Assembly (NCBI GenBank): GCA_009827205.1
Contig: WUAK01000070.1
Span: 1 to 11,342, forward strand
Source of the DNA: Phycisphaeraceae bacterium
GTDB taxonomy: Bacteria; Planctomycetota; Phycisphaerae; Phycisphaerales; UBA1924
Direction of reading: 5' to 3'
DNA: 11,342 bases
Below the pieces are notes generated by a model that saw only the letters and a list, made by a program, of their open reading frames with translations, made no database searches and had not been told where the DNA came from. The position numbers and the translations under genes are program-made. This document shows, in pieces, positions 1 through 5,552 of this stretch (positions are counted from its first letter, which is position 1; the number at the start of each line of letters is the position of its first letter).

Positions 1-5
1 CGATC

Positions 6-713
6 ATGCCCATCGCCAATCGTATGGCTCATCAGGGGCTCACGCGATACGCTCTCGGCATGGCACGATGCGACAGCGAAGTGAAGTGGCCCGCCGAAGG
101 CCTCGGGTGGAGGCCGCCCGATCTGAGTTCGATCCGGTTCGAGTCGGAGAGGCTTGTCGTCCGCAACTACGAGCTCTCGGACATCCAGACCGTGTACGAA
201 GCGATCAACGAGTGCAGGCCTCAGCTCCGACCCTGGATGGTCTGGGCCGAGAAGTCTCACAGGGAGATCGCAGAGACCGCCCAGTACATCACGGCTCAGA
301 TTATGAACACACGCACGCCAGAGAAATGGGACAATGTCGGACTTGGCATCTTCCTCAAAGACTCTGGAGAATTCATCGGCTCGACTGGCGTGCACGATGT
401 CAGGCGAGACACCGCGAGCTGCGAGACCGGCTACTGGATACACGTCAATCACAGAAGAAAGGGCTACGCAACCGAGGCGTGTCGGCGCACCATCGACTGG
501 GCGGTTGCGCCCCAGGACCGCGGCGGGCTCGGCCTCAGACGTGTACGGATCTTCTGCTCTAAGGAGAACGAGGCATCGGTCCGGGTCATCGAGAAGCTGG
601 GCATCCGCAAGGAGGTCGAGATGAAAGACGACTACTGGATCGAAGGCGTCGGATGCACCACTCGCATGGGATGGGGTGTCATGGCCGACGAATGGAAGCT
701 CACACCGCTCTAA
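6..713 (+). CDS. GNAT-family N-acetyltransferase, RimJ/RimL type
   Basis: Predicted acyl-CoA-dependent N-acetyltransferase that would act in the cytoplasm on a protein N-terminus or a small amine; the substrate cannot be read from sequence. The fold begins near residue 45 with the typical ERLVVRNYELSD strand. The acetyl-CoA pyrophosphate loop is the RRKGYA segment at residues 150-155, followed by helix TEACRRTIDWAV. The C-terminal motif NEASVRVIEKLGI at 188-200 is characteristic of the RimJ/RimL branch (Acetyltransf_3). The first 40 or so residues do not look like the domain. The frame is open to the left edge, no Shine-Dalgarno precedes any candidate start (ATG 6, ATG 60, GTG 81), and the true start may lie outside the window. 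The TAA stop overlaps the TAG stop of the facing phosphoesterase by four bases. Family call is firm; start is not. Confidence 0.85.
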   Translation: MPIANRMAHQGLTRYALGMARCDSEVKWPAEGLGWRPPDLSSIRFESERLVVRNYELSDIQTVYEAINECRPQLRPWMVWAEKSHREIAETAQYITAQIMNTRTPEKWDNVGLGIFLKDSGEFIGSTGVHDVRRDTASCETGYWIHVNHRRKGYATEACRRTIDWAVAPQDRGGLGLRRVRIFCSKENEASVRVIEKLGIRKEVEMKDDYWIEGVGCTTRMGWGVMADEWKLTPL

Positions 714-1936
714 GCCTTCACCAAAGTCAGCACATTGATCTCGGGCGGAACACCGAATCGGAACGGCGCGACCGACATACCCACACCTGTTGAGATATGA
801 ACTCTGCACGAAGGACCATCGACGAGTCCCTTGCTGTATTTCTGACCGTACCTGCTCGGGACGCCCGGCGCTCCTATGAGTGGGAGCGACACCTGACCGC
901 CGTGCGTGTGCCCGCTGAGCATCAGATCCACGCGGTGATCTCGTAGTTCCCTCATCTCGGCGACATCGGGGTTGTGCGAAAGCAACAACCTCGGCACATC
1001 TCGTCCTACGCCTGCGAACGCCGCGCTTGGTTCGACATCATCCTCGAGTAGATCACCCACGCCAGCGATACAAAGCCCACCCGCGTCATGGCTCAGTGTG
1101 TTTCGGGTTTGCATGAAGCACCTGTCGTTGTCCACCATCCACACGCCGTGCGCCGAGAGCGCACCGCGGACGCGCCGGCTCCCCGCGTACCAGTCGTGGT
1201 TGCCGAGCACGCCGACCGTCGGGACGGCTCTTGCGAGTGGCGCCATCAGAGCTGCGGATTCTTCGATGAACTTCGCGCCCTGATGCACATAATCGCCCGT
1301 GAGCACGGCAAGATCGGGCTCCTGGGCCAGACCCAAACGCACCGCCTCGGCGATGAACGAAGCGGTCACCCGCGGGCCGCGGTGTGTATCGGTGATCTGG
1401 AGCACTCGCAGACCATCGAACTCGCTCGGTAGTCCTGCGATTGGAACATCGTGCCTGCGCACATGGATCCACGCCGGCTCAATGAGCGTCGTGTACACGA
1501 GCCCCCCACCGCCGGCGACCAACGCGAGCTCGGGTGCTGCGCGCAGGAGCGATCTGCGGTCAACATCCACACTCTCACTCTGGGTACATGTGATTTCTTG
1601 GAGCCATGCCGAGAGCCGCCTCGACACGCCGCTGGCGACGAGATAGCCGGCGCCGATCATGCCGAACCCGATCGTGTTCACGATGATCGCCCAGTGGAGC
1701 GAGTAGACCGCGTTGTAATGCCCACCTGTGACTTTCGCCGCGACCCAGCCCGGCAAGACCAAAACGTGCAGCATCGAGTCCACGACGGTCCACGAATCGC
1801 TCGCGTTGTACTCGATCCATCGCTTGTGATGACGCCAGGTCCCGAGCCCAGAGAGCACAACCCACGCGGCGAGCACGGTGAGCACCCGGCGGGAGAAGAA
1901 CCATGATGTCAGGCTGCGGAATCTCTCTCCGGACAT
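710..1936 (-). CDS. Membrane-anchored metallophosphoesterase (YkuE/LpxG-like)
   Basis: Calcineurin-like dinuclear metal phosphoesterase of 408 residues. All metal-binding motifs are present in order: TDTH (182-185), GDY (214-216), GNHD (245-248), a histidine at 321 in LLLSHNPD, and GHTH (342-345). The N-terminal third is hydrophobic, with likely transmembrane helices near 18-33, 51-68 and 82-102. A twin-arginine segment DRRSLLR (126-132) then precedes a fourth, weakly hydrophobic stretch at 135-150, so the catalytic domain probably sits outside the cytoplasmic membrane. Relatives include Bacillus YkuE, a Tat substrate, and chlamydial LpxG, a UDP-diacylglucosamine pyrophosphatase; the substrate here is unknown. 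I chose ATG at 1936 because longer versions run through the rpsG terminator and into rpsG, and add 41 polar residues unlike the family. There is no clear Shine-Dalgarno, and the start lies 15 nt after the terminator hairpin, so expression may depend on read-through or its own promoter. Confidence 0.88.
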   Translation of the reverse strand: MSGERFRSLTSWFFSRRVLTVLAAWVVLSGLGTWRHHKRWIEYNASDSWTVVDSMLHVLVLPGWVAAKVTGGHYNAVYSLHWAIIVNTIGFGMIGAGYLVASGVSRRLSAWLQEITCTQSESVDVDRRSLLRAAPELALVAGGGGLVYTTLIEPAWIHVRRHDVPIAGLPSEFDGLRVLQITDTHRGPRVTASFIAEAVRLGLAQEPDLAVLTGDYVHQGAKFIEESAALMAPLARAVPTVGVLGNHDWYAGSRRVRGALSAHGVWMVDNDRCFMQTRNTLSHDAGGLCIAGVGDLLEDDVEPSAAFAGVGRDVPRLLLSHNPDVAEMRELRDHRVDLMLSGHTHGGQVSLPLIGAPGVPSRYGQKYSKGLVDGPSCRVHISTGVGMSVAPFRFGVPPEINVLTLVKA

Positions 1937-1951
1937 GTCCCGGATACGAGA

Positions 1952-1981
1952 ACGGGCCGCCCCGTGTTCGGAGCGGCCCGT
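1952..1981 (-). terminator. Strong hairpin terminator of the rpsL-rpsG unit
   Basis: On the minus strand the arms ACGGGCCGCTCCG and CGGGGCGGCCCGT pair over 13 positions (one G-U) around an AACA loop, then TTCTCGT follows. It starts 22 nt after the rpsG stop codon and before the phosphoesterase start. The stem is very stable; the U-tract is only partial, so some read-through is possible. Confidence 0.8.
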
Positions 1982-2003
1982 GAAGTTGATCTGATACTGC
2001 TTA

Positions 2004-2495
2004 TCAGGCGAAGTGGCTGAACGCCTTGTTCGCCTCGGCCATGCGGTGGACCTCGTCACGCTTGGTCATGGCCTTGCCCTCACTCCTGGCGGCGCTGAAG
2101 AGCTCGTCGGCGATCCGCTCTGCGATCGGGCGGCCCTTCTCGGCGCGGGCCGCGGTGATGATCCAGCGGAACGCCAGAGCCTGCTGACGCTTGCGGTCGA
2201 CCTGCATCGGAACCTGGTAGTTGGCACCACCGATCCGCTTGCTGCGGACCTCGACGAAGGGCTTGACGTTGTCGACGGCGCGGTGGAAGCAGTCGAGTGC
2301 GGTCTTGGGTGCGTTGGGATCGTCGATCTTGTCGAGGCGTGCCTGGATGTTGTCCATCGCGGCGTAGATGTTGCGCTGGGCAACAGACTTCTTGCCGTCG
2401 AGCATGATGCAGTTGGTGAACTTTGCGAGGATCTTGTCGCCGTAGACAGGATCGGGGCGGAGCTGATCCGCGCTTCTTGTGATTCGACCACCCAT
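2004..2495 (-). CDS. rpsG: 30S ribosomal protein S7
   Basis: Primary rRNA-binding protein that nucleates assembly of the 30S head and contacts mRNA and tRNA near the E site. The 163 residues match the family along their whole length: the basic N-terminus, GDKILAKFTNCIMLDGKKS (19-37), the rRNA-binding segment KRIGGANYQVPMQV (86-99), and C-terminal EVHRMAEANKAFSHFA. Length is close to the usual 155-160. ATG 2495 is preceded six bases upstream by a strong AAGGAGG, the best ribosome binding site in the window; longer starts have no such support. It follows rpsL by 118 bases on the same strand and is closed by a strong terminator, so fusA and tuf, which often follow in the str operon, are not co-transcribed here. 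Confidence 0.98.
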   Translation of the reverse strand: MGGRITRSADQLRPDPVYGDKILAKFTNCIMLDGKKSVAQRNIYAAMDNIQARLDKIDDPNAPKTALDCFHRAVDNVKPFVEVRSKRIGGANYQVPMQVDRKRQQALAFRWIITAARAEKGRPIAERIADELFSAARSEGKAMTKRDEVHRMAEANKAFSHFA

Positions 2496-2501
2496 GGTGG
2501 A

Positions 2502-2508
2502 CCTCCTT
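2502..2508 (-). promoter_or_regulatory. Shine-Dalgarno of rpsG
   Basis: AAGGAGG on the minus strand, six bases upstream of the ATG at 2495. It fixes the S7 start and excludes the longer reading frame. It stands out because most genes here have weak or absent ribosome binding sites. Confidence 0.85.
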
Positions 2509-2514
2509 GGCTCA

Positions 2515-2622
2515 TCTGCCGGCGCTACTCGCCGACTTGTGTTCACCCCGCTCTTCAAGGCGTGCGGGATTACTTGCCTATGTCAGATTGTCTGCCGGCG
2601 TGATGCCGACGGATTACTTGCC
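2515..2622. repeat. Two-part direct duplication in the rpsL-rpsG spacer
   Basis: Two short sequences occur twice. TCTGCCGGCG followed by GCCGAC after a variable gap is found at 2515-2536 and 2591-2610. GGATTACTTGCC is found at 2567-2578 and 2611-2622, the latter containing the last codons and stop of rpsL. In both copies the first element precedes the second on the plus strand, with 30 extra bases in one copy. On the minus strand each first element can fold as GTCGGC pairing with GCCGGC (six pairs, one G-U). This may be a relic of a tandem duplication of the rpsL tail, or a paired hairpin site. Confidence 0.55.
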
Positions 2623-2985
2623 CTTCTTCACGCCGTACTTCGAGCGGCCCTGCTTGCGGCCGTCAACACCCAGGGTGTCGAGCGAACCACGGACGACGTG
2701 GTAGCGGACACCGGGGAGGTCACGGACTCGGCCGCCGCGGACGAGCACGATCGAGTGCTCCTGCAGGTTGTGTCCTTCGCCGCCGATGTAGGCGGTGACT
2801 TCCTTGCCGTTGGAGAGTCGCACACGTGCGATCTTCCGGAGCGCGGAGTTGGGCTTCTTGGGCGTGGTGGTCTTCACGGAGAGGCACACACCGCGACGCT
2901 GGGGGCACGAGTTGAGGTCGCGCACCTTCGACTTGGTCTTGGGTGTCCTGCGGGGGTTGCGTACGAGCTGGTTGATCGTTGGCAT
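2614..2985 (-). CDS. rpsL: 30S ribosomal protein S12
   Basis: Decoding-centre protein that controls translational accuracy and is the classical streptomycin-resistance locus. The 123 residues align throughout with the family: MPTINQLVRN start, CPQRRGVC (27-34), TTTPKKPNSALRK (39-51), YIGGEGHNLQEHS (66-78) and the conserved loop GGRVRDLPGVRYH (84-96). Lys43 is retained, but position 88 (Escherichia coli mature numbering 87), normally Lys, is Arg (codon CGT). Asp89, the residue that is methylthiolated in many bacteria, is present. ATG 2985 matches the universal S12 N-terminus; the upstream 25 residues of the longer frame are not S12-like. Only a weak purine stretch precedes the start. It is the first gene of the unit, with rpsG 118 bases downstream. 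Confidence 0.98.
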   Translation of the reverse strand: MPTINQLVRNPRRTPKTKSKVRDLNSCPQRRGVCLSVKTTTPKKPNSALRKIARVRLSNGKEVTAYIGGEGHNLQEHSIVLVRGGRVRDLPGVRYHVVRGSLDTLGVDGRKQGRSKYGVKKGK

Positions 2986-3078
2986 TCGAGTGCGATCCCG
3001 TTCGGCCCTCGTCTCGGGCCTCTCTACGTTCTCCGAAGCCATCTGGCCCCGGCTTGTCAATCCGATTCAATACCCACA

Positions 3079-3100
3079 GCAGCCGGACCACCCCGGCCGC
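3079..3100 (-). promoter_or_regulatory. Hairpin in the rpsL leader
   Basis: On the minus strand GCGGCCGG pairs with CCGGCTGC over eight positions (one G-U) around a GGTGGT loop, 93 bases upstream of the rpsL ATG. There is no U-tract, so it is not an obvious terminator. It could be a ribosomal-protein leader structure, or chance in a GC-rich spacer. Confidence 0.3.
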
Positions 3101-3111
3101 CTGAGCCCGGA

Positions 3112-3139
3112 AGTGTAGCCAGACGCCGCCTGTCTTCAA
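3112..3139 (-). promoter_or_regulatory. Candidate rpsL promoter
   Basis: Minus strand: TTGAAG (3134-3139), 16-base spacer, TACACT (3112-3117); each hexamer matches four of six sigma-70 consensus bases. It would give a leader of about 120 bases containing the 3079-3100 hairpin. A TTGACA at 3055-3060 also exists but has no convincing -10 box. Tentative; planctomycete promoters are poorly defined. Confidence 0.3.
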
Positions 3140-3169
3140 GACCATCGGGGTACCCAGAACCCCCTTTTT

Positions 3170-3195
3170 GACCCCCTCGGGGGCCCGAGAGGGCC
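3170..3195 (-). terminator. GC-rich hairpin after the LpoB gene
   Basis: Minus strand: GGCCCTCTCGG pairs with CCGAGGGGGTC over 11 positions (two G-U) around a GCCC loop, starting 13 bases after the LpoB stop. The following bases are TCAAAAAGG with no U-tract, so intrinsic termination is not assured. It may protect the 3' end or insulate the operon from rpsL. Confidence 0.4.
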
Positions 3196-3208
3196 ATTGA
3201 ACCCCGAT

Positions 3209-3811
3209 TCATCGCCGCTTGGCTGTCTTCTTGATCTCCCGGCTCTCGATCCAGACCTTCTCGTTGGTCTCGATGTCGATCATCTCCAGAGTCACCTGGT
3301 AGAAATTGACGACCTGCTTCGAGTCGATCGAACGCTCCTTCACGTCCTTGATCCGGCCAAGCATCATGTAGTCGGCGCCCTTCTCCATCGCGGCCTGCTT
3401 GATCGTCGCCGGGTCGCGGAACTCGAGTTCCTCGAGCCGCTCCTGGCGCAGCTCGGCCCGCAGATCACGCTCGGCGATGAAGCGGACCTTGCCCGAGTTG
3501 AGCAGTTCCTCCTGGATGACGTCGGTGAACAGATCAGCATCGATGTAATCGCCGGTCGCGTTCTTGACGGTTCCGACGACCACGAGAGGCCTCTTGTCGT
3601 TCACAGCCATGTGCTCAACGAGCCAGGGCTTGCTGAGCGCATCCTCGATCATCCCGTGCGCAACCTGGCGGGCGTCCTCGTCGTCGAATCGGTAGTCCAG
3701 ATCGACGGTTTCAGCGGGATCAATCCGCTTGACCTTCCAGTTTGGACTGCAACCAGTCAGTGTGAGAGTCGACACGAACGCGCCGAGAACAAGCATGTGG
3801 TTGATACGCAT
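3209..3811 (-). CDS. LpoB-family lipoprotein (penicillin-binding protein activator family)
   Basis: Predicted lipoprotein of 200 residues. A short signal peptide ends in the lipobox LTGC, with acylated Cys21. The mature domain matches the LpoB family: DLDYRFDDEDARQVAHGMIEDALSKPWL (37-64), the strand PLVVVGTVKNATGDYIDADLFTD (75-97), NSGKVRFIAERD (105-116), and the C-terminal GADYMMLGRIKDV to EKVWIESREIKK. In Escherichia coli, LpoB sits in the outer membrane and activates the synthase PBP1b through a long disordered linker; here only about 15 residues separate Cys21 from the fold. The gene follows the COG3014-type lipoprotein by 26 bases and has a GGAG seven bases before its ATG, so the two are almost certainly one operon. 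Family membership is well supported; activation of a PBP in this organism is inference. A basic KKTAKRR tail is unusual. Confidence 0.85.
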   Translation of the reverse strand: MRINHMLVLGAFVSTLTLTGCSPNWKVKRIDPAETVDLDYRFDDEDARQVAHGMIEDALSKPWLVEHMAVNDKRPLVVVGTVKNATGDYIDADLFTDVIQEELLNSGKVRFIAERDLRAELRQERLEELEFRDPATIKQAAMEKGADYMMLGRIKDVKERSIDSKQVVNFYQVTLEMIDIETNEKVWIESREIKKTAKRR

Positions 3812-3837
3812 CTGAATGCTCCAGTCTCCCGGCGATA

Positions 3838-5175
3838 TCAGCCGGGCCAGTACTCAATGATCGAATCGAGGCCGAATCTGCCGCCCCGAACTTGTTTCCA
3901 TTCACCGACGTGCAGCCGCTGCCCACCCTGCCCGAGGAACACGACCCGTGCGCGGTGCGCACCCTCTGGCAGATCCGTCACAGACGCCCACGCGGCGCCG
4001 GGCAGCATGGTCCAGCTTCTGATGTCAGCCTTCTCTGTCGCGGCAAGGTAGAGAAGCCCACCCACAATCGAGACGAGCAGCCCAGCGGCCTTGACCTCCG
4101 GTTCTGCATCAGAGCTTTCGAGTATCACTCCGCCGGCGGTAAATATGCCGCTCTTGGTGAGCGCTCTCAGGTACGTCCGCGCGTGAACCGCGGGCAGTTC
4201 CTTCGCGAAGTTCGCCTCGGCGACCGCGCTGAAATCCTCGATGAAACTCAGCTCGATCTCGCCCTTGGACCCGTCGGCGTACTCGAACTCAGCGATCGCG
4301 CTTGCAGCACCGGTCCCACCCGGGACGATCTGTGGCAACTCAAAGTAGATCGGGGTCAGGTACACAAAGTAAGGCCCGATGTTCTGCCTCGCTAGCGTCG
4401 GGCCCACGCCGCCGAGCGCGACGAACAGAGCATCGCCCTTCGATCCGTCGAGTCCCTCGAGCGTCCCGACATATGACGTGTCAGCGGTGATACCAAGCCC
4501 AGCCTGAGCAGCCGCCGCGGTTTCCAGCCTACGGATCGCCGTCGACGCCATCTCGGGTTCGCCGTTCTCGATGAACGCGATCGCGGAGAGATAGACACCA
4601 AGCGGGCTCTCGATGAACTCGGCCGATGACGAGTACTGCACATCGACCTCGCCGCCCCGGCCCTTCAGCTCGTCGAGCAGCTCTGCGTATCTGTCGCGCA
4701 TCTCGTTGGCTTTGAGCGCCATGCGCCGGGCCTCGACTGTCGGCCCGTTCTCGGTTCGCCCTTCCTGATAGTGCGCGATCATCTTGATGACGTTTACGTA
4801 CTGCTCTTCGTACGCGCGTGTGATGTACTTCGTCGCACGCTCACTCAGGAGCCACTGACCTGCCACGTCTGAGATGCTCTGCTCGTTGAATAGCTCCGTC
4901 TCGGCCTCGGCCGCGTTGAGCATCACGAGAGCGGTCTCTGAATCGCCCTCGGCAGCGGCGGCCGCACCACGCTCAAGAAGCCAGAGCACCCGGCTTTTGG
5001 ATGAGTAGAGGCCCTTTTCGTTGGCAGCATCGAGCATGCTGCCCGCCAGGTCGTACTGGCCCCGATCATGGGCCTGCAAGAGGCTGTCCCGGTGGCGGTC
5101 GAATGCCGACTCGCACCCCCCCAACCCGGCTGCGAGTCCGAGCCAGGGCATCAGGATGGAAAGATACCTCTTCAT
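3838..5175 (-). CDS. COG3014-type lipoprotein, LpoB operon partner
   Basis: A 445-residue lipoprotein with signal peptide MKRYLSILMPWLGLAAG and lipobox LGGC (Cys21). The N-terminal half is helical and TPR-like, and carries the segment AYEEQYVNVIKMIAHYQEG followed by VEARRMALKANE (121-157), resembling the Y-E plus VExRR signature of COG3014 proteins. The C-terminal half is mostly beta, ending in EKADIRSWTMLPG and LPEGAHRARVVF (381-413), also typical of that group. A short hydrophobic stretch GLLVSIVGGLLYLAAT (365-380) lies within this half. COG3014 proteins have no settled function but, as I recall, often neighbour LpoB and YcfL genes, as here. The ATG has no Shine-Dalgarno, and a possible -10 box (TACTAT) ends nine bases upstream, suggesting a leaderless mRNA. 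Family assignment is from remembered sequence patterns. Confidence 0.72.
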   Translation of the reverse strand: MKRYLSILMPWLGLAAGLGGCESAFDRHRDSLLQAHDRGQYDLAGSMLDAANEKGLYSSKSRVLWLLERGAAAAAEGDSETALVMLNAAEAETELFNEQSISDVAGQWLLSERATKYITRAYEEQYVNVIKMIAHYQEGRTENGPTVEARRMALKANEMRDRYAELLDELKGRGGEVDVQYSSSAEFIESPLGVYLSAIAFIENGEPEMASTAIRRLETAAAAQAGLGITADTSYVGTLEGLDGSKGDALFVALGGVGPTLARQNIGPYFVYLTPIYFELPQIVPGGTGAASAIAEFEYADGSKGEIELSFIEDFSAVAEANFAKELPAVHARTYLRALTKSGIFTAGGVILESSDAEPEVKAAGLLVSIVGGLLYLAATEKADIRSWTMLPGAAWASVTDLPEGAHRARVVFLGQGGQRLHVGEWKQVRGGRFGLDSIIEYWPG

Positions 5176-5234
5176 CGTGTTTGTATAGTAATTACTAGCA
5201 TCACAAGTTTCAACCGTCTGTCCTACCCTCAGCC
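5176..5234. promoter_or_regulatory. Divergent promoter region with a 12-bp palindrome
   Basis: AT-rich 59-base spacer between the two divergent genes. Leftward, TTGAAA and TACTAT lie 17 bases apart, the latter ending nine bases before the COG3014-type ATG. Rightward, TACCCT (5224-5229) ends five bases before the MazG-like ATG, and TATAGT (5184-5189) is an alternative. A perfect palindrome TAGTAATTACTA (5186-5197) overlaps the leftward -10 box and could be a repressor site. Confidence 0.5.
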
Positions 5235-5552
5235 ATGACCGATAAGCCCGCCGTCACCGTCGCCCAGGTCCAGCAGCTCATCCGCGAGCGGTACTTCGAG
5301 TCTGACAACGACCGGGGCAGCGGGGGCACATTTCTGTATTTCATGGAAGAGGTCGGCGAGCTCGCAACAGCCATCGCCAACAACAACCGCAGGCGGTCAC
5401 CCCCCACCGACGAGGAACGGGAGAACATGGTCGAGGAGTTTGCAGATGTCATCGCGTGGCTCTGCACACTCGCCAACATCAACGGCGTCGATCTCAGCGA
5501 GGCGCTCGTCAAGTACACGGACCCCTCACGCGTCGAGGGCGTCAAGGACTGA
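5235..5552 (+). CDS. MazG-like nucleotide pyrophosphohydrolase
   Basis: All-alpha NTP pyrophosphatase of 105 residues, a single MazG domain as in the short house-cleaning enzymes that hydrolyse (d)NTPs to NMP and pyrophosphate. The Mg-binding motifs are intact: EEVGE at residues 38-42 and EEFADV at 67-72 (the ExxD pair Glu68 and Asp71). NNNRRRSPPTDEER between them forms a plausible basic loop. The protein resembles single-domain MazG/MazG-like proteins rather than the two-domain Escherichia coli MazG; its preferred nucleotide is unknown. No Shine-Dalgarno precedes the ATG, but a TACCCT box ends five bases upstream, consistent with a leaderless transcript. Its last 11 bases overlap the 3' end of the convergent phosphatase gene. 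Confidence 0.88.
   Translation: MTDKPAVTVAQVQQLIRERYFESDNDRGSGGTFLYFMEEVGELATAIANNNRRRSPPTDEERENMVEEFADVIAWLCTLANINGVDLSEALVKYTDPSRVEGVKD

Noticed and set aside
1937..2059. N-terminal extension of the metallophosphoesterase by 41 residues into rpsG
   Set aside because: It would translate through the rpsG terminator hairpin and overlap the rpsG 3' end; the residues are polar and unlike the family.
3197..4051. Open frame of 284 codons on the plus strand, antisense to the LpoB gene
   Set aside because: It lies opposite a well-supported lipoprotein gene and shows no domain; long antisense frames are expected at this GC content.
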